Part shown: one piece after another, positions 24,954-34,253 of the stretch
How positions within the stretch are numbered: position 1 is the stretch's first letter
How the letters are laid out: each line of letters opens with the position of its first letter
NCBI GenBank assembly: GCA_963752695.1
Contig: CAVVZB010000001.1
Span: 1,116,001-1,180,000, forward strand
Source: Bog-113 sp963752695
Lineage (GTDB): Bacteria; Acidobacteriota; Terriglobia; Bryobacterales; Bryobacteraceae
Direction: 5' to 3'
Length of the DNA stretch: 64,000 nt
Position numbers and translations under genes: made by a program
The notes under the pieces: generated by a model
The model's database searches: none
Seen by the model: the letters and a program-made list of their open reading frames with translations, nothing else
Told to the model about the DNA's origin: nothing

Positions 24954-26507
24954 ATGCCCCATCTGCTTCGATCCATCCTGGCATCGGCACTCGCGCCGGC
25001 GCTGATTTTCGCCGTCGTCGCGCTAGCCATCCGGGTCTTGAAATTCGACGGAAACCGCGTGCCTTGGAGGGCGCTCTCGATCGTCCTCATTGCGCTCCTA
25101 TCGGCCGCCGCCGTCGCGTACCTTTTCATCCCCGGCCTGTTCGAAGACGCCGAAACCGACATCGCCTGTATCTCAGCTCTGGCCATGCGAGGGCTGCCGA
25201 TCTACCCGGCTATCGATGCCGCGCCGCGCTACATTTTGCTCTACGGGCCGATGACTTACATTGCCCATATTCCGCTATACGCGATTTTCGGGCAAAACCT
25301 CGCAGCATTCAAGTTGCTGGGCGTCGGTGCGTTTCTGGTGAGTCTGTTCGGGCTTTACCGCATTTGCCGGGCATACGTGTCCAAAGACGCATCTCTGGTG
25401 GGCGTGGGCTGCGCCGCACTGGTCTTGTTTCGCTATACCGACGTAGCGTTTTGGGGCCGCATCGATCCCGTCATTCTGGTGGTCACGGTTCTATGCTTCT
25501 GGAGCACGGTAGCCGCCCCGATGCCGCTGGCATTGGCGATGCAAGCGGTCGCGATCGCGATGATCCCGAACTTGAAAATCAGCGGGTTCGCTTACTTGAT
25601 TCCAGCGCTACTCTATTTCGCGATTCGGAGAGGCTGGCGAGCGGCCGCGGCGGCAAGCGCTCTAGGACTGGTTCTGCTACCAGTGCCTTTCCTGTTGCCG
25701 TCCATCTCATTGAACAACTATTTGCTGATCTTGCGGGCGGCGGCCGGACACGGGCTAGTCATGAACTTTCTAGTGCGGAACATCCAGTACTCGGCCCTGC
25801 TTCTGCTCCCGCTGGTGGCGGCATTTCGCCTTGGCGGACGCGCTTCTTTGCATCAGAGGCTGTATCTCGGGTCGATCATCACGGGCCTCGCAATCACCTC
25901 CGTTCTCGGGTCGAAAAGCGGCGCGGGAAGTTATCACCTGATCCCCTACATTGTTCCGATTCTGCCTCTATACCTTTGGCGAAGAAGCGAGATACTCCCC
26001 GGTGAAGCCGACGCTGGGTTCACCCCGCTTGCGATCGCCTGGGCGATCACGACGGTCTTGTTGTCCAGCACGAACCTGCAAGCCGTCATTCGTGAATATC
26101 GAGCCGCTCCTACGGGAGCGCGCATTACAGCCGAGATTCGGCGGGACCAAAAGCTATATCGCGGGCGCACGATGGAAATCGGAGTCGGCGGAGATTTTGA
26201 AGACCGCCGGACACGCTACGCTTACTTGACCACCTTCGACGGCGCGCAGTACACGATTTCAGGCGCGGCGATCCGCGATCTTCAGGAAGGCGGCATACCA
26301 ATACCCGCAAGCACCATCCAATACATCGAGCGTTGCGGCACGCAGGTTTGGCTCATTCCTAAAGGGGACGCTCCGTTCAGCGCGTCGAACAGCTATTTCG
26401 AAACGCCACACGCCGCGTTCGAACCCGCATTCCGCGATGCCTTTGCCGCGCATTACCGGCTCGCTGCCTCCGGTGAGCTGTTTGATGTTTGGGCATGCCG
26501 CACCTGA
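24954..26507 (+). CDS. Polytopic membrane protein, probable GT-C-type glycosyltransferase
   Basis: A 517-aa protein from ATG 24954 with about ten hydrophobic helices up to residue 370 and a roughly 130-residue soluble C-terminal part. The first extracytoplasmic loop carries LFEDAETDIACISALAMRG, an acidic cluster where GT-C enzymes keep catalytic aspartates, and LLYGPMTYIAHIPLY follows, as in GT39/GT87-like proteins. A polyprenyl-phosphate sugar donor is expected for the class. It opens a plus-strand cluster with a TPR-like protein (37 nt gap) and an O-antigen-ligase-like protein, which supports a surface polysaccharide role. Specific activity is inference. Confidence 0.68.
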   Translation: MPHLLRSILASALAPALIFAVVALAIRVLKFDGNRVPWRALSIVLIALLSAAAVAYLFIPGLFEDAETDIACISALAMRGLPIYPAIDAAPRYILLYGPMTYIAHIPLYAIFGQNLAAFKLLGVGAFLVSLFGLYRICRAYVSKDASLVGVGCAALVLFRYTDVAFWGRIDPVILVVTVLCFWSTVAAPMPLALAMQAVAIAMIPNLKISGFAYLIPALLYFAIRRGWRAAAAASALGLVLLPVPFLLPSISLNNYLLILRAAAGHGLVMNFLVRNIQYSALLLLPLVAAFRLGGRASLHQRLYLGSIITGLAITSVLGSKSGAGSYHLIPYIVPILPLYLWRRSEILPGEADAGFTPLAIAWAITTVLLSSTNLQAVIREYRAAPTGARITAEIRRDQKLYRGRTMEIGVGGDFEDRRTRYAYLTTFDGAQYTISGAAIRDLQEGGIPIPASTIQYIERCGTQVWLIPKGDAPFSASNSYFETPHAAFEPAFRDAFAAHYRLAASGELFDVWACRT

Positions 26508-26544
26508 CGAGCCTGCTGCCAGCCGTTATACTTTTAGTTCCAAT

Positions 26545-27816
26545 ATGAGTTTGCAAGCTGCCGCCGGTCGCGCCGGATTAATTATCCGGAGTGTGGTGCT
26601 GGTGGCGATGGGGCTTGGAATCTACCGCGCCGTCCTGGTGGCCTGGACCGATCTGGTGTTTCGTCAGTCCAACCTGACCGCCATCGAGCGCGCCGAACGC
26701 TTGATTCCGACGAACGCACTTTACCACTACACGCACGCTCTGCTCTTAGAGCAGAACGATCCGGCGTCGCCCGAAATCGAGCGAGAGTTCGCTCGCGCGG
26801 TCGCCGTCAACCCACGATACTCCGACGCGCTGATGGCTTGGAGCGTGCAGCGGGAGTTGCATGGCGACATCCCTGGCAGTGAACGCCTGCTGCTGGAAGC
26901 GCAGCGGAACGATCGGCTTCTACGCCCCGCCTGGGCTCTTGCAAACTTCTACTACCGGCAGGGCAACACGGCTCGGCTTCTGACCGAGGCGCATGAGTGT
27001 CTCCGCATCATCGGCGTTTCGGAACTGGCCGATGGGCGTTTCTCGATCGTTCCTGTTTACGATCTTTGCTGGAGATCGGGGGCTGCGGCCGACGTGATTC
27101 TTAAGCAGGCAATCCCCGATATTCCTGTGATTCTGGGCGGCTATCTTAGTTACGTCATGCATACGGGGCGCCGGGATAACGCACCCGCCATCGTTAGCCG
27201 CATGTTGCCGGCCGCGGAACCGGGCGAGATGTTCTTCTTTCGTCCATACCTGGAAGACCTGCTTGCACATAGTCAAGTCGATTTGGCGGCTCGGACGTGG
27301 AGGCAGTTATACGCCAAAGGTATGGTTCCCTATAAAGGGCCCGACGCTACCCGCGGCGTGTTCCTCACCAATGGCGGTATCGAAGGCGCGCCGCTCGACT
27401 ATGGTTTCGACTGGCGCCGCCAGTTCCCTGACTCCGTGCAATTCGGCTACTCGCGATTGGAGCATGTGTACCGCTTTGACTTTGACGGGACAGAGCCTGA
27501 AAACTTTGGAGTGATCGTCGAAATCGTGCCTCTACTTCCAAGCCGTGCTTACGTATTCCAGGCGAGCTTCGAGAGTGACTTGAACCCCGATCCCAGCGGC
27601 TTGCGATGGAGTATGCACGACCACAAGACGGGTCAGCCCTTACCCGCGCAAACCTCAGTGAAGGTGGATTCGGAGGCCACGACTCTGCGGCTGACGTTCA
27701 CCACGCCGCCCAATGTCGACTCCGGTGACTTGACTTTCAGCTATCGACGCGAGCCCGGTACGCCACGGCTCCATGGATACTACCGGCTACTTCATACAGA
27801 CTTGAAATCGCAATGA
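26545..27816 (+). CDS. Membrane-anchored TPR-like protein of the polysaccharide cluster
   Basis: About 423 aa from ATG 26545; the frame is open further upstream but overlaps the previous gene. One N-terminal transmembrane helix (IIRSVVLVAMGLGIYRAVLVAW) is followed by TPR-like helical repeats to about residue 270 (ALYHYTHALLLEQNDPASPE; AFARAVAVNPRYSDALMAW-like segments). The C-terminal part (YVFQASFESDLNPDPSGLRW) looks like a beta-sandwich, possibly carbohydrate-binding. I do not recognise a named family. Between a GT-C-like protein and an O-antigen ligase homologue it may be a scaffold or chain-length factor for glycan assembly. Confidence 0.66.
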   Translation: MSLQAAAGRAGLIIRSVVLVAMGLGIYRAVLVAWTDLVFRQSNLTAIERAERLIPTNALYHYTHALLLEQNDPASPEIEREFARAVAVNPRYSDALMAWSVQRELHGDIPGSERLLLEAQRNDRLLRPAWALANFYYRQGNTARLLTEAHECLRIIGVSELADGRFSIVPVYDLCWRSGAAADVILKQAIPDIPVILGGYLSYVMHTGRRDNAPAIVSRMLPAAEPGEMFFFRPYLEDLLAHSQVDLAARTWRQLYAKGMVPYKGPDATRGVFLTNGGIEGAPLDYGFDWRRQFPDSVQFGYSRLEHVYRFDFDGTEPENFGVIVEIVPLLPSRAYVFQASFESDLNPDPSGLRWSMHDHKTGQPLPAQTSVKVDSEATTLRLTFTTPPNVDSGDLTFSYRREPGTPRLHGYYRLLHTDLKSQ

Positions 27817-27844
27817 TGTTTACTCCAATCGCGGAAGTTCACCG

Positions 27845-29044
27845 GTGTTGATCGACTGGCTCGTCAACGTCATCTATCTTGGCCTGCTGGTCTCGTGGCA
27901 ACCCGCGGCATGGGCGGTCAGTCTTCTGGAAGTGGGAGTCTTCCTCATTGCCGGGATCATTGCGCTGCGGCGAAACGTCGCGGTAGTTACCTTCTCGCCG
28001 GACATCATCGCGCTGCTTCTGATCGTTTCTTGCGGACCATTGCAGGCGCTGACGGGAAGCACGGCCAGCTCGTTTCAAACCTGGAACGCGACCCTCCAGT
28101 GGCTGACGCTTGCGGCGGTGTACCTGGTGGCCCGTACCCTGCTGACGTCGCGCTCCGCCCGGTCGCGGTTTCTGGCGATGCAGATGTGGGCGGGTTCCGC
28201 GCTGGCCGTGCTTTCAATCATTCTGTTCTTTACGACGCCGCATAAGATCTTCTGGATGTTCGAGTCAAGGTACGGGGCGTTTGGGCCGTTTGTTTACAAG
28301 AACCACTTGGCCGTGTTTATCGAATTGATTTTGCCAATTGCCTGCTACAAGATGATCAGCGATCAACACCGCCGCCTACTTTATGCGGGGCTATATGCGG
28401 CGCTATTCGCATGCATGATCGGCAGTCTTTCGCGGGCGGGCGTGGCGATTGCGGTCGCGGAGACACTCGCGATCGTGGCCGTAAGCGCAATGCGGGGCAG
28501 CTTACCAATGAGCACCTTCCGAAACCTGGGAATTCCGACTGTCATTCTGCTGATCCTGTTTACGCTAATGGTCGGATGGGAAGGCATCTGGTCACGGTTC
28601 CAGGAGCAGAATAGCTTTGCTATGCGGAACCAGCTCTCCTACTCAACGATTGAGATGGTGAAGGCCAAGCCTCTTACCGGTTTCGGACTCGGAACCTGGC
28701 GCACCGTATATCCCGAATTCGCGACCTTCGACATCGCGCGCGTGGCCAACGAGGCTCATAATGACTGGCTGCAATGGGCGTCGGAAGGCGGCGTTGGATT
28801 TGCGCTGGTCGTGTTGTTCTTCGCGGTCTACGTCAGTCGTTTTGCATGGAGCCATCTGTGGGGAATTGGGGTGCCCGCAGTGTTTCTGCACTGCCTGGTG
28901 GACTACCCGACGCGGAACGCGGCAATAGCTTCCCTGCTGTTTCTAATGGCGGGGGCGCTAGCGGCGACAGCCGTGCCGAAGCGGGACGATCGCACCGATG
29001 CCGGACCGGAATGGCGCGTGCTCTCCGTACGCACTGCGGATTAA
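27845..29044 (+). CDS. O-antigen ligase/polymerase family membrane protein
   Basis: This 399-aa protein, starting at GTG, has about ten to twelve membrane helices. It carries the Wzy_C/O-antigen-ligase pattern: a long extracytoplasmic loop between late helices with KAKPLTGFGLGTWRTVYPEF and VANEAHNDWLQWASEGGVGF. The histidine in the NxAHNDWLQ block corresponds to the conserved catalytic histidine of WaaL and Wzy-type enzymes. Such proteins transfer or polymerise undecaprenyl-linked glycans on the periplasmic face. It lies 28 nt after the TPR-like gene, so the three genes are likely one transcription unit. Confidence 0.85.
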   Translation: MLIDWLVNVIYLGLLVSWQPAAWAVSLLEVGVFLIAGIIALRRNVAVVTFSPDIIALLLIVSCGPLQALTGSTASSFQTWNATLQWLTLAAVYLVARTLLTSRSARSRFLAMQMWAGSALAVLSIILFFTTPHKIFWMFESRYGAFGPFVYKNHLAVFIELILPIACYKMISDQHRRLLYAGLYAALFACMIGSLSRAGVAIAVAETLAIVAVSAMRGSLPMSTFRNLGIPTVILLILFTLMVGWEGIWSRFQEQNSFAMRNQLSYSTIEMVKAKPLTGFGLGTWRTVYPEFATFDIARVANEAHNDWLQWASEGGVGFALVVLFFAVYVSRFAWSHLWGIGVPAVFLHCLVDYPTRNAAIASLLFLMAGALAATAVPKRDDRTDAGPEWRVLSVRTAD

Positions 29045-29101
29045 CTAATCGCTTTCGGCTATTGCGGAGCGGTCGCGCGGAGTTGTAACTTACTGGGATC
29101 G

Positions 29102-29719
29102 ATGTCAGCCCGACCCTCCTCAATGAAGCCCATGTTCCTCCCCGGCGTGGAAAGCAATCCGCAGCCCGGACCCTTCGCCACCACCATTCAAGCGATGCAG
29201 AACGCGGGCAAGGAGTATCCGCAGATCTGGCACATGTTCGCTTTCCGCCCGGCGGCAACCGAGCACCTGGCGCGCTTCACGCAGGAGATCATGCACGGCG
29301 AGGCGCCGCTAACTCCCGGGTTACGGGAACTCATCGCGGCTTATACTTCAAAGCAAAATCACTGTCCCTTTTGACTGAACTCGCACGCTGCAGTTGCAGC
29401 GGAACTACTGGAAAGTGAAGAACTGGTGCAAGGGGTCATGCAAGACCTTGAGACGTCCGCACTCAACGAGAAAGATAAGGCATTGCTGCGGTTCGTGGCC
29501 ACTGTAAACCGGGACTCGCCGACAATGAGCGAAGCCGATATGGCGCCTCTTTACGCGGTGGGTTGGGGAGATGACGCCATCTACTACGCCATAACCGTAT
29601 GCGCTCTATTTAACTTCTATAACCGTTGGATCGACGCGTCCGGAGTGCATGCGATGTCGCCGGAAGCGCATCGTGAAGGGGGCAAGCGCACCGCGGTTCA
29701 TGGCTACGTTCGCAAGTAG
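29102..29719 (+). CDS. Probable selenoprotein: AhpD/carboxymuconolactone-decarboxylase family peroxidase with CxxU active site
   Basis: One 205-codon reading frame is interrupted by a single in-frame TGA at 29372-29374 (codon 91). The active site reads C88-P-F-UGA-L-N-S-H95, exactly the CxxCxxxH motif of AhpD-type peroxidases with the second, peroxidatic-position cysteine replaced by UGA. Family similarity continues without a break on both sides: TPGLRELIAAYTSKQNH before, and LNSHAAVAAELL and ITVCALFNFYNRW after. A SECIS-like hairpin lies just downstream. I therefore read the codon as selenocysteine rather than a stop. The enzyme would reduce peroxides through a Cys-Sec pair in the cytoplasm. 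The 3' end overlaps the MFS gene by 20 nt. A nonsense mutation in a pseudogene is the alternative. Confidence 0.85.
29386..29401 (+). promoter_or_regulatory. Bacterial SECIS-like hairpin downstream of UGA codon 91
   Basis: CGCTGC (29386-29391) pairs perfectly with GCAGCG (29396-29401) around the loop AGTT. The loop G at 29393 is its second base, and 18 nt separate it from the UGA (29372-29374). A short G/C-rich stem, a tiny apical loop with G in position 1 or 2, and a spacing of about 16-37 nt are the accepted features of the bacterial element bound by SelB. The hairpin is also in coding sequence, as usual in bacteria. Confidence 0.78.
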
Positions 29720-30938
29720 TCATCAGTCGGAAGCCGATGGCGAGACGTCGCCGGGTTACTACGGATGGCGCGTGGTTGCCGCCGCCCATTGCGGTGTGAT
29801 GGTGAGCTTCGGGTCACTGCTGGTCTTCACTTTCGGCGTCTTCCTGAAGCCGGTAAGCGTTGAGTTCGGCTGGTCGCGGGAAGCTGTGTCGGGTGCGTTC
29901 GGGATGGCGGCGCTTAGCGTTGCGCTCATTTCCCCACTCTTAGGACGATGGCTTGACCGTTATCCTCCGCGCAGGGTCGTGCTTCCTTGCATGGCCATCT
30001 TTGGGATTGCTTTCGCTTCGCTCGCGCTTCTCACCCACCACATCTGGCACTTCTACGCAATTTTCATTTTGCTTGGCATGGTCGGGAATGGCACCACGCA
30101 GATGGGATACTCACGCGCGGTGGCGAGTTGGTTTGACCGGCGGCGTGGAATGGCTTTATCGTTCATCATCGCCGGGGTCGGTGTTGGTTCGACAGTGTTC
30201 CCGTTGCTGGCGCAAGGCATCATCGGGCGGTGGGGTTGGCGGGCGGCGTACGCGTTGTTGGGTGGGATCGTGCTCTTGCTCGGCATACCATTAACGGCCC
30301 GCTTTCTGAGAGACAAGGAACAACACGTCACAGGTCCAAAGAACCAGGAGGGCGCGAAGGTGTGGCAAGGTCTTGCAACGCCGGCGTTCTGGATTTTAGC
30401 CACAATGCTGTTTCTAAGTTCGGTCAGTATCAATGGAGCGATTACCCACTTAGCAGCCCTATTGACCGACCGCGGGATCACGCCTGGCGATGCTTCGACT
30501 GCGGCCTCGGCACTTGGGGCGGCTAGCTTTTTGGCTCGCCTGGGCACCGGATGGCTGCTCGACCGCTTCTTCGGCCCGCACGTGGCCTTCGCCACCCTGG
30601 GCGTTACCGCGGGAGGAATCTTGCTGCTCGCCAACGCCGGACACCTATGGACCGGAGTGGCGGCCGCAGTTCTGGTGGGATTAGGGTTGGGCGCGGAAGC
30701 GGGCATAACACCTTACCTGCTCACTCGTTACTTCGGGCTGCGTTCCTTCTCCACGCTGTACGGAGTTACCTGGACCGTGTACGCTTTTGCCGGAGCGCTT
30801 GGGCCCGTACTTCTGGGGCGCGCTTTCGATCTAACCGGTTCCTACGTTCGACTTCTGGAAGTTCTCGCCGGCACTACTCTGCTCGCGGCTCTGCTAATGC
30901 TGGCAATGCCACGCTACCGAATGCCTTCCCAAAAGTAA
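29700..30938 (+). CDS. MFS transporter, monocarboxylate/oxalate-formate-like
   Basis: About 412 aa from ATG 29700, just inside the end of the AhpD-type gene. There are 12 predicted helices in two halves. Motifs include GYYGWRVVAAAHCGVMVSFG at the start, the loop-2/3 signature LGRWLDRYPPRRVVLPCM, and the corresponding second-half motif GTGWLLDRFFGPH. The opening pattern and lengths match the oxalate:formate antiporter/monocarboxylate type of the major facilitator superfamily. The substrate is not deducible. The 20-nt overlap with the selenoprotein gene suggests cotranscription and coupled translation. Confidence 0.9.
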   Translation: MATFASSHQSEADGETSPGYYGWRVVAAAHCGVMVSFGSLLVFTFGVFLKPVSVEFGWSREAVSGAFGMAALSVALISPLLGRWLDRYPPRRVVLPCMAIFGIAFASLALLTHHIWHFYAIFILLGMVGNGTTQMGYSRAVASWFDRRRGMALSFIIAGVGVGSTVFPLLAQGIIGRWGWRAAYALLGGIVLLLGIPLTARFLRDKEQHVTGPKNQEGAKVWQGLATPAFWILATMLFLSSVSINGAITHLAALLTDRGITPGDASTAASALGAASFLARLGTGWLLDRFFGPHVAFATLGVTAGGILLLANAGHLWTGVAAAVLVGLGLGAEAGITPYLLTRYFGLRSFSTLYGVTWTVYAFAGALGPVLLGRAFDLTGSYVRLLEVLAGTTLLAALLMLAMPRYRMPSQK

Positions 30939-31010
30939 TTCAATCTTATTAACAGCTAAATGCTATTGGATGTTCTGTGAAGCGTTGATAGACTCGCTTG
31001 ACATACTCGC

Positions 31011-34000
31011 ATGGTGAATAAACTCTCCTACCCACTCTTAGTGGCGTGCCTAGCCGCGCCACTACTTGCCCAAGACCCGACCGGAACTCTAGAAGGGCAA
31101 GTGTCGGACCCTTCCGGCGGAATTGTTAATACAGCGGATGTTGTTGCCCGCAACGTGCAAACCGGCTTTGCCGCGACACAGCATACTCGGGGCGGTAACT
31201 TTCAATTTTCCTACCTGCCGGTTGGCGAGTATCGGCTGGATGTTGACGCCGGTGGCTTCGCTAAATTCGAGACATCGGGGATCCGCATCGACATCGGGCG
31301 CACGGTCCGCGTGCCTGTCCGGCTAGCTCTTTCGGCCGCACATAGCGAAGTAGTTGTAACTGGAATCGGAGTCACTACCGATCTTGGGGCGGCGCTAGGC
31401 AACGTGATCACCACAAGAGACGCAACCGACCTACCGTTAAATGGCCGCGACTCTACTCAACTGGGACTGTTACAGCCTGGCGTGGCGCCGATGACTTCGG
31501 GACTTATCGAAGCCGGAGGTGTTTTGCGTGCCGGGCAGGCTTACTCGGTGAATGGTGAGCGGCCTGAATCGAACTCCTATCTGCTCGATGGGGCTTCTAA
31601 CGTGAATAACGTCGATGGCGGTTATGCGCTCCACGTACCAGTCGACGCAATTGCCGAGTTCCGCATCTTGACTTCGAACGCTCCAGCCGAATATGGAAGC
31701 ACGTCTGGAGCTACTACCAGCGTGGTGACGCGCTCCGGCACCAATCAGGTTCATGGCACCGCTTATGACTTCCTCCGCAATGACGCGCTGGATGCTCGTA
31801 ATTTCTTCGCCGCCTCTACCGAGCCGCTGCATCGTAATCAGTTCGGGGGCACCATCGGCGCTCCAATCCGTCACGACCGCGACTTCTTTTTCGCCTACTA
31901 CGAAGGCCAGCGCGACCATGAAGGCGAGACTCGAACCGCGATCGTACCCACGCTGGCCGAACGCAACGGCGATTTCTCGGGACTCACCGACCCGCAGTCG
32001 GGGCAGCTAGTTCCACTAATCAATTACTTCACCGGCGCGCCTGTTCCTGGCAACAAGATTCCGGCCAGCATGCTGAATCCGATCGCGTTGAAAGCCGAGC
32101 AACTCTACCCCCTGGGCAATCTGTCTCCATCGCTATCTTCTTCCACGCTCATCCTCACTAACAACTACGACCAGGGCGGCGCGCGCTGGGATCATAACTT
32201 CCAGAATGGCGATCAGCTGTTTGTCCGGTACGCCGCGTCGGTGTCTCATCGCCTCGATCCGCTTCCGATCGACGGCGCGAGTGTTCCCGGATTTCCTGTT
32301 GCCGACGACACGACCACCAACTCGGTGACCGGTTCGCTGATCCATTTGTTCTCGCCGCAAACGGTGAACACCTTCCGCGCGGGCTTTTTCCGTAACTCAT
32401 TCTTAGTGGATGAGAGTCAGAACCATGCTTCGGGAAGCGATCTTGGCTTCCAATACACTCCCACACTCGGGGTGCAAGCCGGTGTGCCTTTTCTCATCGT
32501 GAGCGGTTATGGCAGTTTGGGAAATCCGATTACCGGTCCCCGCGACACTCACCAGAATAGCTATCAGGTAAGCGACTCCTTATCCTGGACGCACGGACGC
32601 CACAGCGCTAAGTTCGGCGTGGAGTTCCAGCGCAATCAGATCAATCTGCTCTATGGAATCGCCACGAACGGCTTCTTTGTTTTCGCCCCATTTCCGTTTA
32701 GCGATTCGTTCGCCAGTTTTCTTACTGGCCAGTCAGTGACATTCTTCCAAGGCGGCGGTCAATTTGATCGTGGGCTGCGCAACTATGCACTTGCCGGATT
32801 CGCGGAAGATGAATGGCGGGTCACGCCGCGCCTTACGTTGAACTACGGCTTGCGATACGAAATCAATACGCCCTACTCGGAGATCCGCAATCGCATGAAT
32901 GCGTGGGAGCCGGGCGTACAATCGCGCGTTTACCCGAATGCGCCAGAAGGTCTGCTCTTTCCGGGCGATCCCGGAATTCCGGCCGGGATTGCTCAGAACT
33001 TCTACAAGGGCTTTATGCCGCGCATCGGCCTGGCTTGGGACCCAACGGGCCAGGGAAAGACCACCGTTCGCGCCTCGTACGGGATCTTCTACGACTCATT
33101 CACAAACGGTGTCGGTGGACCTTTGCAGGCTCCAGTGAGCGCGCTGCCCTGGACGGAGGCTTATCAGCTTCCAGGGCCGGGTTTCAATATCGCCAATCCT
33201 TATGGAGCGAGCGTTCCGCCTTTCGTGAACCAGCAATTTGTGCAGCCCGCGACGGTGCTCACGATTGATCGCGCAATGCGTCCGCCGTACGCCCAGGACT
33301 GGTTCTTCAGCGTCCAGCAAGTACTGGGGCAGAACACTCTGCTTGACGTGCGTTACGTCGGGAACAAAGGCACTCGCCTGCCGCGGCTCATCGAAGCCGA
33401 TCCTACGGTAAACGGCAACCGCATTTACGGTGGCTGCGCGGCCAACAACGGGCCCTGTAACTTCGCTTCCGTGGGATTGGTGAGCGATGAAGCGAACTCG
33501 GAGTACAACGCCCTGCAAGTGGCTCTCTCCCGCCGGTACGCCAATGGTTTCTCTTTCCTCGCGTCCTACTGGTATTCGAAAAGCCTGGACGACGTTTCGT
33601 CCTTCAACGTCTCTGGCTCCGCGCCGACCGACGTGGCTGGCGAGAACGACCTCGCGCAGAACCCGTTCGACCTGAAAACCGAACACGGCCGGTCATTGTT
33701 CGACGCCCGTCACCGCGTTGCGATCAGCGGCACTTACGAATTGCCCCTGTGGCGGAGCGCTCCTCACCTGGGAGCAATTTTTGTAAACGGCTGGCAAATG
33801 AACGTGATCGGCAACTACTCCACTGGCACGCCATTCACCGTCTACGATGGCGCGAACGTTTCCGGACAGGGCAGCGCGCCCGAGATCAGCGGCTTTTACT
33901 CGGCCCGGCCCAATCTGATCGCCAACCCGAACGATGGTCCGCACACGCCTAATCAGTGGGTGAGCCGAAGCGCCTTTCAGCGCCTTGATCCTAACACGCA

Positions 34001-34253
34001 GGCCGGACAATTCGGCAATGAGGGACGCAACGTGGTGACCGGCCCCGGGTTTGCCAGCGTGGATGCCTCGCTGTTCAAGAACTTCGCGGTTACCGAGCGG
34101 ACGCGCCTGCAATTCCGCGCAGAATGCTTCAATATTGCCAACCACGCCAACTTCCATCTGCCGGAGAATGACATCTCTTCGCCGGACTTCGGGCAGGTCC
34201 TGGAAGCTGCCCCGCCGCGGCTGTTTCAACTCGCGTTGAAGATTTTGTTTTAA
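31011..34253 (+). CDS. Oar-like TonB-dependent receptor with carboxypeptidase-regulatory domain
   Basis: A 1080-aa protein with signal peptide (LSYPLLVACLAAPLLAQ). The carboxypeptidase-regulatory-like domain spans residues 24-105 (GTLEGQVSDPSGGIVNTADV; GEYRLDVDAGGFAKFETSGI). The plug contains TDLPLNGRDSTQLGLLQPGV and YLLDGASNVNNVDGG, and the barrel continues to a final aromatic (LFQLALKILF). It is about 80 residues shorter than its paralogue at 14646 and clearly diverged from it. It should bind or import a large substrate with TonB energy; the substrate is unknown. The stop overlaps the convergent SDR gene by TTAA. Confidence 0.92.
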   Translation: MVNKLSYPLLVACLAAPLLAQDPTGTLEGQVSDPSGGIVNTADVVARNVQTGFAATQHTRGGNFQFSYLPVGEYRLDVDAGGFAKFETSGIRIDIGRTVRVPVRLALSAAHSEVVVTGIGVTTDLGAALGNVITTRDATDLPLNGRDSTQLGLLQPGVAPMTSGLIEAGGVLRAGQAYSVNGERPESNSYLLDGASNVNNVDGGYALHVPVDAIAEFRILTSNAPAEYGSTSGATTSVVTRSGTNQVHGTAYDFLRNDALDARNFFAASTEPLHRNQFGGTIGAPIRHDRDFFFAYYEGQRDHEGETRTAIVPTLAERNGDFSGLTDPQSGQLVPLINYFTGAPVPGNKIPASMLNPIALKAEQLYPLGNLSPSLSSSTLILTNNYDQGGARWDHNFQNGDQLFVRYAASVSHRLDPLPIDGASVPGFPVADDTTTNSVTGSLIHLFSPQTVNTFRAGFFRNSFLVDESQNHASGSDLGFQYTPTLGVQAGVPFLIVSGYGSLGNPITGPRDTHQNSYQVSDSLSWTHGRHSAKFGVEFQRNQINLLYGIATNGFFVFAPFPFSDSFASFLTGQSVTFFQGGGQFDRGLRNYALAGFAEDEWRVTPRLTLNYGLRYEINTPYSEIRNRMNAWEPGVQSRVYPNAPEGLLFPGDPGIPAGIAQNFYKGFMPRIGLAWDPTGQGKTTVRASYGIFYDSFTNGVGGPLQAPVSALPWTEAYQLPGPGFNIANPYGASVPPFVNQQFVQPATVLTIDRAMRPPYAQDWFFSVQQVLGQNTLLDVRYVGNKGTRLPRLIEADPTVNGNRIYGGCAANNGPCNFASVGLVSDEANSEYNALQVALSRRYANGFSFLASYWYSKSLDDVSSFNVSGSAPTDVAGENDLAQNPFDLKTEHGRSLFDARHRVAISGTYELPLWRSAPHLGAIFVNGWQMNVIGNYSTGTPFTVYDGANVSGQGSAPEISGFYSARPNLIANPNDGPHTPNQWVSRSAFQRLDPNTQAGQFGNEGRNVVTGPGFASVDASLFKNFAVTERTRLQFRAECFNIANHANFHLPENDISSPDFGQVLEAAPPRLFQLALKILF

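Noticed and set aside
25064..26005. 313-codon alternative-frame ORF within the GT-C-like gene
   Set aside because: Arg/Ser/Gly-rich composition without hydrophobic segments or known motifs, while the overlapping frame has clear membrane helices.
29426..29719. Independent small gene starting at the internal ATG after the UGA
   Set aside because: It is in frame with, and continues the family fold of, the upstream segment; splitting would leave the active site without its C-terminal half.
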